From the NCBI GenBank assembly GCA_017464815.1, contig JAFTYI010000038.1, forward strand, positions 1 through 64,000: 64,000 bases of DNA. Reading direction: 5' to 3'. This document shows, one piece after another, positions 7,995 through 16,130 of the stretch. This DNA comes from Bacteroidaceae bacterium. GTDB taxonomy: Bacteria > Bacteroidota > Bacteroidia > Bacteroidales > Bacteroidaceae. The notes beneath the pieces were generated by a model, which made no database searches, was not told the origin of the DNA, and worked only from the letters and a program-made list of their open reading frames with translations. The stretch's first letter is position 1; each line of letters begins with the position of its first letter. The position numbers were made by a program, and so were the translations under genes.

Positions 7995-8711
7995 ATGAAG
8001 AAAACACAAGAACAACAGGTCGTAGAGACGATGCGTAGGGTTGGCGGCTATGCTACACTACGTCGTCTGAATGAAATCGTGGACTTCTCGACGTGGCAAA
8101 CCAAAACCCCAGAGGCCACAGTCAGGCGAATTGTACAGGAAAGCAAGCAAATATTTAAGATTCAACCTGGGCTATGGGCTCTTGAAGAAGCACGAGAGGA
8201 AGTTCTGCAGAAATTTGAGTTGAAATTAGGTAGTAAACAGAGTGAGGAGTTGTTCAGCCACGGCTACTACCAAGGTTTGCTTGTTGAGATTGGTAAGTTT
8301 CGCAATCAAATAACCTACGTACCCGCCCAAGATCAGAACCGCAAATTTATCGGCCAACGTCTCGGTGACATTACGGACACTATCAAACTGCCTGCTTTCA
8401 CTTACGACAAGCTGATGAAACGAGCCAAAACTATAGATGTCATTTGGTTCAACGAAAGGTTGATGCCATCGAATTTTTATGAGGTTGAACACACGACGGA
8501 TATCAAGAATTCTCTCTCAAAGTTCTATGAATTACAAGACTTCTATGCAGGCTTTCATATCGTTGCTGATGCAGTCCGCAAAAAAGAGTTTGAAGACAAA
8601 CTCCATGTATCCATGTTTAGAGACATTGAGGAACGAGTGAAATTTGTCGACTATAATCGTGTAGTCAACATGTATGAAGGGCTTACTAAGGTCAAGAGTT
8701 CTGTTTGGTAG
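7995..8711 (+). CDS. Putative restriction endonuclease with winged-helix N-terminus
   Basis: This 238-residue protein starts with a winged-helix domain of HARE-HTH type (about 7-64, TLRRLNEIVDFSTWQTKTPE). The C-terminal half holds a possible PD-(D/E)XK core: D148 in IDVIWF and E163/E165 in FYEVEHTTDIKNS, on adjacent predicted strands. Its place between two adenine methylase genes points to the restriction subunit of a DpnII-like locus. I infer GATC specificity from the partners only. It overlaps nothing and starts 3 bases after the broken methylase, so it is probably read from the same leader. Confidence 0.65.
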   Translation: MKKTQEQQVVETMRRVGGYATLRRLNEIVDFSTWQTKTPEATVRRIVQESKQIFKIQPGLWALEEAREEVLQKFELKLGSKQSEELFSHGYYQGLLVEIGKFRNQITYVPAQDQNRKFIGQRLGDITDTIKLPAFTYDKLMKRAKTIDVIWFNERLMPSNFYEVEHTTDIKNSLSKFYELQDFYAGFHIVADAVRKKEFEDKLHVSMFRDIEERVKFVDYNRVVNMYEGLTKVKSSVW

Positions 8712-8751
8712 AGTAAAGAAAAGGCCGAAAACGTCCATTAAAAAAGAAAAT

Positions 8752-8821
8752 GATCTTTTTTGATCAAAAAACTTAAAGAATGATCTAATTCCATTTTTAT
8801 CAAAACTTGATCTTACCTTTG
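8752..8821 (+). promoter_or_regulatory. GATC-rich promoter of the second methylase
   Basis: Four GATC sites (8752, 8762, 8782, 8809) lie within 61 bases and end just before a TACCTTTG -7 element (8814-8821). The ATG at 8840 follows by 18 bases. One GATC is expected per 256 bases at random. If the enzymes recognise GATC, this promoter could respond to methylation state. Confidence 0.65.
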
Positions 8822-8839
8822 CAGCCGATAAGGTTACAA

Positions 8840-10198
8840 ATGGAATATCAAGTTACTATAAAAGAGACTCATTCGCATGCTTTGCGGATAAATCCTTCTT
8901 CAGCAAAAGAAGCTGAGGAAAAGAGGAGGGAGATCTATAGTAACGAAGAGATTGCTTTTGATTATTCAGACCAATTTTCCGATGTTCTTGCAAAGGCCAA
9001 GGAGGAAACATTAACCCCATATTATCGTTCCAAGGATTGCGATTTCACCCTCTTCAATGGTGATTGTTTTGAGCTACTTCCACGGTTAAATTTCAAGTTC
9101 GATATGATTTTCGCAGACCCTCCTTATTTCCTTTCAAACGACGGAATCAGTGTTCAGTCTGGTAAAATTGTTTCAGTCAACAAAGGTGAATGGGACAAGG
9201 GCGGCACTCCAGAGCAAATAAAAAACTTCAATAAGCGTTGGATAAAGTTTTGTCACGACAAATTAAAAGAGGACGGCACAATTTGGATTACTGGAACATA
9301 CCACAACATTTTTTCTGTGGCTAATTGCCTCACTGAACTTGGTTTTAAAATTCTGAATGTCATAACTTGGGCAAAAAATAACCCGCCTCCAAACATCAGC
9401 TGTCGTTATTTCACTTACTCGACGGAGTTCATTATTTGGGCACGTAAATACGAGAAAAAGCCTCACAAGTTCAATTATGAGACCATGAAATTGCTCAATG
9501 GTGGAACTCAAATGACTGATGTGTGGCGCATTCCAGCAGTAGGAATGTGGGAAAAGGCTTGTGGGAAACATCCCACACAAAAGCCGCTTCGCTTACTCTA
9601 TCGCATCATTCTCGCTTCAACAAATGAAGGAGACACAATTTTAGATCCTTTTGCAGGGAGTAGTACTACGGGAATTGCGGCCAACCTACTTGGACGTAAG
9701 TTTATTGGCATTGAGCAGGAACAGGAGTTTGTCGAATTAAGCTATCGTCGACGTGAATTGTTGGATAATTCTGTCGAAGCGCAAAAACTATTAAAAAAAA
9801 TGCGTGAAACACCGGAGGAAATAATGGTACTTGTCAATCATGCTCGTCCTAAGGATTACCAACTGATGATAGAAAAGGGTATATGTTATCTTCGCGCAGG
9901 GGATAGCAAAGGTTCATTATTGGTACAAAAAGGTTTTGAGCGGTTGGGATATGTATTGCTACATACAAATGGAGATAACCCACAACTATATCCTTTGACA
10001 AAGAAAGGCTTTCAAATCTGGACGGCTGAAAGTTTACAGGAGTTAGGCTTCAGTGCGGAACACGCGCCATATTATGCAGTTCTTTGTTTTGATTCGAGCA
10101 ACCCTATTCTGTATGATCAACCTGTCAACCTTCATCAAAGAACATATACCAATGTGGTTAAAATCAAGCCATTGAGCGATTTTATAAGAATAAAGTAA
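8840..10198 (+). CDS. Site-specific DNA adenine methyltransferase, DpnA-like
   Basis: A 452-residue methylase of the beta-type order: catalytic DPPY (residues 93-96, FADPPYFLS) precedes the SAM-binding motif (ILDPFAGSSTTGIA). The GTYHNIFS and HPTQKPLRLL stretches are typical of the DpnA/MboA group, which can methylate GATC on single- or double-stranded DNA. The family is usually 250-310 residues; here about 150 extra residues follow (from about 300), with no domain I recognise. The start at 8840 is chosen because the promoter TACCTTTG at 8814-8821 lies inside the longer frame. With the first methylase broken, this enzyme would have to protect the host. Confidence 0.88.
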   Translation: MEYQVTIKETHSHALRINPSSAKEAEEKRREIYSNEEIAFDYSDQFSDVLAKAKEETLTPYYRSKDCDFTLFNGDCFELLPRLNFKFDMIFADPPYFLSNDGISVQSGKIVSVNKGEWDKGGTPEQIKNFNKRWIKFCHDKLKEDGTIWITGTYHNIFSVANCLTELGFKILNVITWAKNNPPPNISCRYFTYSTEFIIWARKYEKKPHKFNYETMKLLNGGTQMTDVWRIPAVGMWEKACGKHPTQKPLRLLYRIILASTNEGDTILDPFAGSSTTGIAANLLGRKFIGIEQEQEFVELSYRRRELLDNSVEAQKLLKKMRETPEEIMVLVNHARPKDYQLMIEKGICYLRAGDSKGSLLVQKGFERLGYVLLHTNGDNPQLYPLTKKGFQIWTAESLQELGFSAEHAPYYAVLCFDSSNPILYDQPVNLHQRTYTNVVKIKPLSDFIRIK

Positions 10199-10331
10199 CA
10201 TTCTTTTTTGACGTGTATTAAATTGACTACGAAATATCACAATGAAGCCATGGATGGCTTCTTGGAGCTGTTAAAAACCTAAATAAAACAAAATTGTCCG
10301 CGGATTGAATGCGTATCTCAAAAATAATATC

Positions 10332-10339
10332 TATCTTTG
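10332..10339 (+). promoter_or_regulatory. ssrA promoter -7 element
   Basis: TATCTTTG lies 15 bases before the mature 5' end of tmRNA and fits TAnnTTTG. Confidence 0.7.
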
Positions 10340-10353
10340 CAGCGTGATATCAT

Positions 10354-10750
10354 GGGCTTGACTGGATTTGACAGCGGGCAGAGATGGTACGTAAGCATGC
10401 AGTGCGTCGATGATTGGCACTTAAATCCCAGTTGTCAAAGAATTATCTGGCGAAACAAACTACGCTCTCGCTGCGTAATCGAAGTATAGTAGATTACCTT
10501 TATTCTTTCACAAGGTGAGAGAACGGGACATCACTCAGGAGCTGTGGTTCCGAAGCGTCTTGACAAAGTGGTGCAGCTAAATCGGAAATAGTTTGGGCCT
10601 TTCCTCGCGGCCCTTGCGAAACCTTTAGAGGATAAGGTCCAGGTGGGTGGCTTCGGTCTTGCCTGGGCACGAAAACCGAAGGCGAAGATAAGCATGTAGA
10701 AAGCGTATGGTTTCCTCGTTTGGACGAGGGTTCGATTCCCTCCAGGTCCA
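10354..10750 (+). ncRNA. ssrA: Transfer-messenger RNA (tmRNA)
   Basis: tmRNA rescues stalled ribosomes and adds a degradation tag. The 5' end GGGCTTG pairs with CAGGTCC near the 3' end (10743-10749) to form the acceptor stem, with discriminator A at 10750. GACTGGATTTGACAG after the 5' end and GGTTCGATTCCCTCC before the 3' end are the conserved tRNA-like parts. The tag frame at 10449-10478 reads GETNYALAA and a TAA stop, the tag known from Bacteroides. CCA is not encoded (CAC follows). Open frames on the minus strand here, for example 10500-10751 and 10531-11013, are artefacts. Confidence 0.96.
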
Positions 10751-10760
10751 CACTTGACTA

Positions 10761-10822
10761 AGGCACGGATTGCACGGATTAACACGGATTTCCAACTCCA
10801 TTTATCCGCGTAAGCCGTGCCT
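10761..10822. repeat. cacggatt-family inverted repeat after ssrA
   Basis: AGGCACGG (10761-10768) pairs with CCGTGCCT (10815-10822); between them ACACGGAT and ATCCGCGT extend the stem with interruptions. A T-rich run follows, so it can end tmRNA transcription. It is the least perfect of three copies in the window. Confidence 0.7.
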
Positions 10823-10858
10823 CTCTTTTTCTCAAGAGACGTAACGGATAAAAGAAAA

Positions 10859-11530
10859 ATGGTAAAGACAATGATTAAAAGACACTTCGCTGCCATCTTA
10901 TGCCTGATGCTCGCCGCCACTTCGCTGCGGGCACAGGAGGTGAGGAGGGCGTTCGTGAATATGCCCGACTCCATCCTGCCCACACTGACGAAGGTCAACC
11001 GGGCGGACTGCATCGATTTTCTGGACAGTAAGATGAGGGCGTTGGTGAAGAACCGCTTCGACCAACAGTCGGAGATGACGTGCCTGTCAGAGGACTACAT
11101 TGCCATGCAACTGTCGCCGATGCACGTGTTTGAAATGAAGCTGTTGCCGACGAGCGACACGACACATGTCATCTGCACGGTGCAGACGGTGCGCAGCGGG
11201 GCATGGGACAGCCGCCTGAAATTCTACACCTCGTCCTGGGAGCCGCTGGATGGGGAGGGATTCATCGGCTTGCCCACGCAAACCGACTTTTTGCCCGACA
11301 CCATCCCTGCCGAGGTTGCCGACACGTTGTCCACTCCGTGGGAGAGCCTGCGGGCCGAGGCGGACATCCTGCTGATGAGGGCTTCGTTGGCGGACAGCAC
11401 ACGTGTGCTCACATTCGGTTACACCACACCCGACTACATGAGCAAGAAGTCGGGGGCACTTATCGCTCCGTTACTGAAGCGCAACGCCGTCCGCTATGAG
11501 TGGAAGGATGGCAAGTTTGTGCGGGAATAA
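10859..11530 (+). CDS. DUF3256 family secreted protein
   Basis: The 223-residue protein has a signal peptide (about 1-25, ILCLMLAATSLRAQ) and the pattern of DUF3256: MPDSILPTLTKVNRADCIDF, then MTCLSEDYIAMQLSP, EMKLLP and DSRLKFYTSSWEPL. The family occurs in Bacteroidales, is probably periplasmic, and has no known function. The start at 10859 keeps the whole signal peptide; the longer frame from 10817 would begin within the upstream inverted repeat. It converges closely with the GHL10 gene, whose stop lies 4 bases away. Confidence 0.85.
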   Translation: MVKTMIKRHFAAILCLMLAATSLRAQEVRRAFVNMPDSILPTLTKVNRADCIDFLDSKMRALVKNRFDQQSEMTCLSEDYIAMQLSPMHVFEMKLLPTSDTTHVICTVQTVRSGAWDSRLKFYTSSWEPLDGEGFIGLPTQTDFLPDTIPAEVADTLSTPWESLRAEADILLMRASLADSTRVLTFGYTTPDYMSKKSGALIAPLLKRNAVRYEWKDGKFVRE

Positions 11531-11534
11531 GGGA

Positions 11535-13034
11535 TCACAGTTTCACGCTCTTCTTCACGGGCTTTGACTCGTTGTGAAGGCGGTCGAGCGCTGTCACAAC
11601 GTAGGTGTATTTGGCCTCGCCCCCCTGATAGGGCAGGTTGTAGAATGTCTGCGAAGTGATGGTCATAATCTTCGACGGGTCTTCCAGATTCACTTTTTCC
11701 CCCTTCTCAAACCGGTAAACCACATATTGGCGGGCACGGTCCATCTCGGTCTTTGCCTTGGGCGCTGTCCAGAAGAGGACGGGGCCATCCGTTGTCCACA
11801 CCACCTTCATCTTTTTCACCTTCTTCGGCGCCTCGTCATCCATAAAGGGGAAACGAGGTTGCAGGGCGGGATAGCGATGATAGTCGCGCTCGAGTGCCGT
11901 GCGATAGCCTCCGGCATTGTCGACCACCGCACTGGCGGGCCACTGGCAGCTGCCCTGGATGGACTTGTGGGCACGTTGCATCTGCATCTTGGTCTGCTGT
12001 TGGTGGATGTGGGGATTATTCAAGTCGGCATGTTGCACGGTGCGCATCACATCCTGTCCGATGAACAGGGGGCGGTTGGCCGTATGCCCGGCCCACCACT
12101 CGACCAGGGTGGCATAGTCGGCAGCCGTGTGTCCTATCTGCCAATAGACTTGGGGGATGTTGTAGTCGATCCATCCCTCGTCGACCCACAAGCGGATGTC
12201 GGCATAGAGCTGGTCGTAGTTCTGCAAGCCGTTCGTGTCGCTTCCCTGGGGGTCGCTCTTCTTGTTGCGCCAGATGCCAAAGGGACTGATGCCGAACTTC
12301 ACCCACGGCTTCACCGAGCGCACCGTCTGTTGCACCTCCCGTATCAGCTTGTTCACATTGTCGCGCCGCCAGTCGCCCCGGTCGGCAAACCCACGTCCGT
12401 AGGTGGCAAAGGTGACATCGTCGTTGAAGGGAAGGCCATCCACGGGATAGGGGTAGAAATAGTCATCCATGTGCAGGCCGTCCACATCGTAGCGGGTCAC
12501 AATGTCGGCCACCACATTGCAGATGTATTTGCGATTTTCAGGAAGTCCCGGGTCGAAGCAGAGCAAACCGTCGTAAGCCACAAAGCGCTCGGGATGAAGG
12601 CGGGCCGGATGGTTGGAGGCCAAGGCCGTGGTGCCCTTCGTCTTTGCCCGATAGGGATTTATCCAGGCATGAATCTCCATTTCGCGCCCGTGGCACTGCT
12701 CGACCATGAATTGCAGGGGGTCCCAATAGGGATTGGGAGCTTGCCCCTGCACGCCTGTCAGATAGCGGCTCCAGGGTTCGTACTCCGACGGGTAGAGCGC
12801 ATCCGCCTCGGGACGCACTTGGAAGATGATGGCATTGATGCCCGCCTTCTGCAGGCTGTCCAATTGTGAAGTCAGCGTCCGCTGCAACTCGGCACTGCCC
12901 ATGCCCATGAACTGCCCGTTCACACATTGAATCCACGCGCCACGAAACTCTCTTTTGGGTGCCACCTGTGCCATCACTGCTCCCGACAAACATGCTGCCA
13001 GAAGCATCAGTATAGATGTTTTTATTCTTTTCAT
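11535..13034 (-). CDS. GHL10 (DUF187) family glycoside hydrolase
   Basis: A 499-residue secreted protein (signal peptide about 1-22, ending AVMAQ). Residues 28-340 form the GHL10 TIM-barrel domain: REFRGAWIQCVNG at the start, INAIIFQVRPEADALYPS and GLHMDDYFYPYPV, where acidic residues near strand ends are the likely catalytic ones. Residues from about 405 look like a fibronectin type III module (VLFWTAPKAK to YVVTALDRLHNESKP). Members are thought to act on cell-wall or glycan substrates; the substrate here is unknown. Its promoter (13058-13065) lies close upstream. Confidence 0.9.
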   Translation of the reverse strand: MKRIKTSILMLLAACLSGAVMAQVAPKREFRGAWIQCVNGQFMGMGSAELQRTLTSQLDSLQKAGINAIIFQVRPEADALYPSEYEPWSRYLTGVQGQAPNPYWDPLQFMVEQCHGREMEIHAWINPYRAKTKGTTALASNHPARLHPERFVAYDGLLCFDPGLPENRKYICNVVADIVTRYDVDGLHMDDYFYPYPVDGLPFNDDVTFATYGRGFADRGDWRRDNVNKLIREVQQTVRSVKPWVKFGISPFGIWRNKKSDPQGSDTNGLQNYDQLYADIRLWVDEGWIDYNIPQVYWQIGHTAADYATLVEWWAGHTANRPLFIGQDVMRTVQHADLNNPHIHQQQTKMQMQRAHKSIQGSCQWPASAVVDNAGGYRTALERDYHRYPALQPRFPFMDDEAPKKVKKMKVVWTTDGPVLFWTAPKAKTEMDRARQYVVYRFEKGEKVNLEDPSKIMTITSQTFYNLPYQGGEAKYTYVVTALDRLHNESKPVKKSVKL

Positions 13035-13057
13035 CGCTTTCCTTTGTTTTTGCGTAG

Positions 13058-13065
13058 CAAAGATA
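13058..13065 (-). promoter_or_regulatory. Promoter -7 element of the GHL10 gene
   Basis: TATCTTTG on the minus strand, 23 bases before the ATG. Confidence 0.7.
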
Positions 13066-13124
13066 CAGAGAATATGGGAGATACACCAAGGATTATGAAG
13101 AAAAAAGCACCGTCGTCAGGATAA

Positions 13125-13304
13125 ACGTTGTTATCTCCCAAGGGTGACGATTGTTTCCGTGTGCTGCAACGTCGTTTCCCCACGTTATCCTCACGAGTAG
13201 TGTTAACAGGCGTCCCAGTACTTCCAAAGGAATACTCCAGTACTTCCTATATGGTACTACAGTACTTCTTAGGGAGTACTGGAGTACTTATTAGGAAGTA
13301 CTAG
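13125..13304. repeat. Two adjacent 22-base tandem arrays (ACGnnGTT and AGTACTT types)
   Basis: The gap between fba and the GHL10 gene holds no gene. Three loose 22-base units begin with ACG at 13125, 13147 and 13169. Four clearer ones begin with AGTACTT at 13217, 13239, 13261 and 13283; each is a near-dyad (AGTACTTC..GGAGTACT). The AGTACTT type recurs at 63726-63879. The rest of 13066-13377 shows nothing else. Confidence 0.8.
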
Positions 13305-13377
13305 CTTCAGACTTAAGCGTGGCTGATTATCTCTTGACATCTTCTGACTTACGCATCAGTAATGGAGGAGGGAGGAA

Positions 13378-13417
13378 AAGAAAAAAAAGGAGGCGCACCA
13401 CCTTGCGGGGGTACGCC
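13378..13417 (-). terminator. fba terminator
   Basis: On the minus strand GGCGTACCCCC and GGTGGTGCGCC form a GC-rich hairpin followed by a T-rich run (13389-13378). It begins 31 bases after the fba stop. Confidence 0.88.
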
Positions 13418-13447
13418 TTCTTGCTTTATCAAATCGTCGCAAACGGA

Positions 13448-14449
13448 TTATGCCAACTTGTTGTCGGAACCGAGAACGTTGATAATCTTGTGCTTGTACA
13501 TCTTCTCCATGTTCGTACGAGCGGGGCCGAGGTACTTGCGGGGGTCGAACTCAGCGGGCTTCTCAGCCAACACCTGACGAACAGCAGCTGTCATGGCAAG
13601 ACGAGAGTCAGAGTCGATGTTGATTTTGCAAACTGCGCTCTTGGCAGCTTCGCGCAACCACTCTTCGGGAATACCGATAGCAGCCTTCAAGGCACCACCG
13701 AACTTGTTGATGGTTTCAACCTCTTCCTGAGGAACTGAAGATGAACCGTGGAGAACGATGGGGAATCCGGGGAGCTTCTCCTCTACGGCCTTCAACACGT
13801 CGAATGCCAAGGGAGGGGGAACCATGCGGCCAGTAGCGGGGTCGATGGTGCACTGCTCGGGAGTGAACTTGTAAGCACCGTGAGAAGTACCGATTGAGAT
13901 AGCCAAAGAGTCGCAACCTGTGCGAGTAGCAAAGTCGATTACCTCTTCAGGGTTGGTGTAAGTGTGGTGGTCAGAAGAAACCTCATCTTCCACACCGGCC
14001 AATACGCCGAGCTCGCCCTCAACAGTCACGTCGAACTGGTGAGCATACTCAACAACCTTCTTAGTCAAAGCAACGTTCTCTTCATAGGGAAGGTGAGAAC
14101 CGTCGATCATCACTGAAGAGAAACCTGAGTCGATGCAGCTCTTGCAAGTTTCGAAAGAATCTCCGTGGTCGAGGTGAAGCACGATTTCGGGCTTTTCGCA
14201 ACCGAGTTCCTTAGCGTACTCTACAGCACCCTGAGCCATGTAACGGAGCAATGTGCCGTTAGCATAGTCGCGAGCACCACGAGAAACCTGGAGGATAACA
14301 GGAGACTTGGTTTCAACCGCAGCCTTGATGATGGCCTGCATCTGCTCCATGTTGTTGAAGTTGAAAGCGGGGATAGCATATCCGCCCTTGATGGCACGTG
14401 CAAACATCTCTTTGGTGTTCACAAGACCTAATTCTTTGTAATTTACCAT
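13448..14449 (-). CDS. fba: Class II fructose-bisphosphate aldolase
   Basis: This enzyme splits fructose 1,6-bisphosphate into dihydroxyacetone phosphate and glyceraldehyde 3-phosphate in glycolysis. The 333-residue length fits class II. Zinc and catalytic residues lie in VLHLDHGDS, with later motifs VEGELGVLAG, AISIGTSHGAYKF and IVLHGSSSVP. The N-terminus (GGYAIPAFNFNNMEQ) is typical. It is a single-gene unit with its own promoter (14493-14500) and terminator. Confidence 0.96.
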   Translation of the reverse strand: MVNYKELGLVNTKEMFARAIKGGYAIPAFNFNNMEQMQAIIKAAVETKSPVILQVSRGARDYANGTLLRYMAQGAVEYAKELGCEKPEIVLHLDHGDSFETCKSCIDSGFSSVMIDGSHLPYEENVALTKKVVEYAHQFDVTVEGELGVLAGVEDEVSSDHHTYTNPEEVIDFATRTGCDSLAISIGTSHGAYKFTPEQCTIDPATGRMVPPPLAFDVLKAVEEKLPGFPIVLHGSSSVPQEEVETINKFGGALKAAIGIPEEWLREAAKSAVCKINIDSDSRLAMTAAVRQVLAEKPAEFDPRKYLGPARTNMEKMYKHKIINVLGSDNKLA

Positions 14450-14492
14450 TTTCTTTAAGTTTATGTTTGGTTAGTAATATTCAATTCCAGCG

Positions 14493-14500
14493 CAAAATTA
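14493..14500 (-). promoter_or_regulatory. fba promoter -7 element
   Basis: TAATTTTG on the minus strand, 43 bases before the fba ATG, fits TAnnTTTG. Confidence 0.65.
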
Positions 14501-14699
14501 CAGAATAAACCCTAAACAATCGAATGAAAGCGATGGTTTTTTAACGTTTTAAGGGAGAAAGTGAAGAGTTTTCATCCGTCGCGCCCATCAGCCTTGAAAA
14601 ATTGCAATCTCCACCTTGCAATAAATAAATCCGTGAAGATGTGTTTTTTTGCAAACTTTTTTGTTTCTTTGCAGAAGTTTCCAACAAGATATGCGAGCC

Positions 14700-15773
14700 A
14701 TGAGACAAAACATCCTATACCTTATTATATATATCACACTCTGCGGAGGGGTGTGCAGTTGCGAACGAATGGACATCCCCGTTCAAGACGAAGAGGGAAT
14801 CGGGAAGGAGGAGAGCACCCCCTTGCCCGAGATAGGTGAAGACGACACAAGGGACGGTTCGCTGGAGGCGCCCTACACCGTGGCTCACGTGCAAATGTTA
14901 GGAAGAGAGGGGATAGAAATAACCGATGCCTGGATTGAAGGATTCATCGTCGGATGGATTTCGGGGAGCCACTATCCGGCAGGGGCCCGCTTCGATGCGA
15001 TGTCGGCAGGAGAGACAAACCTGTTGTTGGCCGACTCCATTTACGAACACGACCCCGCGCGTTGCATCCCCGTGCAATTGCCCAACAACTCTGTTGTCAG
15101 AGACACGCTCAACTTACAAGACCACGAGGCCAACATGCGCCGGCACGTCAGACTGAAAGGAGACATCACAAGCTATTTCAACGTGACGGGCTTGAAGAAG
15201 ACCGACAATTATAAGTGGACAAGCACTTCTGCACTTGAGGATGAGTTGATTGCGACATCCGTCACCGGGCTGTATGAAGACTTCAGCGAATGCAACGTGG
15301 GCGACACGCTGGTGACGCTGAAGAACTGGAGGACCCGCGTGCGCTATCAGCCCAACCATTGGGTGGTGGGTGGCAACATGTATGAACGCTACGTCAGCAT
15401 TTGCCACACGGACACGTTCACCAACCGGCCGTATGAATGCTGGCTGATAACGCCTCCTATCAACCTCGCCCGCATGAAGAATCCCTACATCTCGTTCACA
15501 ACGGCTTATGACAATTGGGACGGGAAGGCAGAACTAATGGTGTTCATCTTCGGCGAAAAAGACCCCGTCAAACTGGGCTTGCTCCCCCGCTTGGATGTTC
15601 TGACGGCCAATCCCACACAATGTGGAGCACGCCAATGGCTTCCGTCAGGAGAGATTGATTTGCACTCCTTCTCCGGCATCCAATACATCGGTTTCAGATA
15701 CAAGGGGAAAAGCACGGGGAAGGACGGCACCACCTTCTACATCGACAACATCCGTTTGGTGGACAAGAAGTAG
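14700..15773 (+). CDS. Lipoprotein with DUF6359-like and choice-of-anchor J-like domains
   Basis: A 357-residue exported protein. The N-terminus is a lipoprotein signal (ILYLIIYITLCGGVCSCE), so it is probably attached to the outer membrane. After an acidic linker, residues about 55-170 (GSLEAPYTVAHVQ, RCIPVQLPNNS, VRLKGDITSYFNVTGLKK) match the OB-like pattern of DUF6359. The C-terminal part (LYEDFSE to IGFRYKGKS and FYIDNIRLVD) has the beta-jelly-roll signature of choice-of-anchor J domains. Such proteins are usually surface glycan- or protein-binding; the ligand is unknown. The start at 14700 gives a normal signal peptide. Confidence 0.75.
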   Translation: MRQNILYLIIYITLCGGVCSCERMDIPVQDEEGIGKEESTPLPEIGEDDTRDGSLEAPYTVAHVQMLGREGIEITDAWIEGFIVGWISGSHYPAGARFDAMSAGETNLLLADSIYEHDPARCIPVQLPNNSVVRDTLNLQDHEANMRRHVRLKGDITSYFNVTGLKKTDNYKWTSTSALEDELIATSVTGLYEDFSECNVGDTLVTLKNWRTRVRYQPNHWVVGGNMYERYVSICHTDTFTNRPYECWLITPPINLARMKNPYISFTTAYDNWDGKAELMVFIFGEKDPVKLGLLPRLDVLTANPTQCGARQWLPSGEIDLHSFSGIQYIGFRYKGKSTGKDGTTFYIDNIRLVDKK

Positions 15774-15820
15774 CATCCCCTACCCCACCTTTGTCCAACA
15801 CGCTTGAGCCTCCCCCTACA

Positions 15821-15881
15821 GGCATAAACAGTTAGTGGTGTCAGCTAAAACTTTTAGCAAACACTACTGATTATTTATGCC
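15821..15881. terminator. Long hairpin between convergent genes
   Basis: GGCATAAA (15821-15828) pairs with TTTATGCC (15874-15881), TTAGTGGTGT region with ACACTACTGA, and at the tip GCTAAAA with TTTTAGC. The 61-base structure spans the end of the small minus-strand gene at 15871 and probably ends transcription from both sides. Confidence 0.65.
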
Positions 15882-16062
15882 GATTGGCCCGCTTCTTGCG
15901 GAAGTCGGCCTTCATCTTGGCCGAACCGGAGCCGTGTGCACCGGTGACATAGGCTTTTTTCTTGGCCTTGGTCTTTACTTTCTCCTCCTTGGGGCGCGAA
16001 GAGGCTCCCTTGAAGGTTATGCCTTGCATGATGGTTTTGGAAATGTCGTCCATACGGTTCAA
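15871..16062 (-). CDS. Small basic hypothetical protein
   Basis: A 63-residue, strongly basic frame (RPKEEKVKTKAKKKAYVTG, ADFRKKRANRHK) downstream of pgeF on the same strand. Codon third positions are GC-rich, as in neighbouring real genes, and the gene would be last in the adk-obgE-pgeF direction, 68 bases after pgeF. No domain is recognised; the charge suggests nucleic-acid or ribosome contact, which is a guess. Overlapping frames at 15875-16066 (minus) and 15877-16083 (plus) look less gene-like. Confidence 0.45.
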   Translation of the reverse strand: MNRMDDISKTIMQGITFKGASSRPKEEKVKTKAKKKAYVTGAHGSGSAKMKADFRKKRANRHK

Positions 16063-16130
16063 TCAAAAAAAAAAAACAGGTAACAATCTATTATCTTCTA
16101 CTATCTGGAGAGGGTGAGATGCGGCCACGT

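Noticed and set aside
7995-8711. C-terminal half of the broken methylase shifted in frame
   Set aside because: The sequence has a winged helix and no methylase motif, and its start is independent.
10500-11013. Two minus-strand open frames (83 and 160 residues) after position 10500
   Set aside because: They overlap the tmRNA gene and the DUF3256 gene on the other strand; both of those are well supported.
11574-12869. A 431-residue plus-strand frame within the GHL10 gene
   Set aside because: It is antisense to a clear glycoside hydrolase; the translation is low-information and His/Gly/Val-rich.
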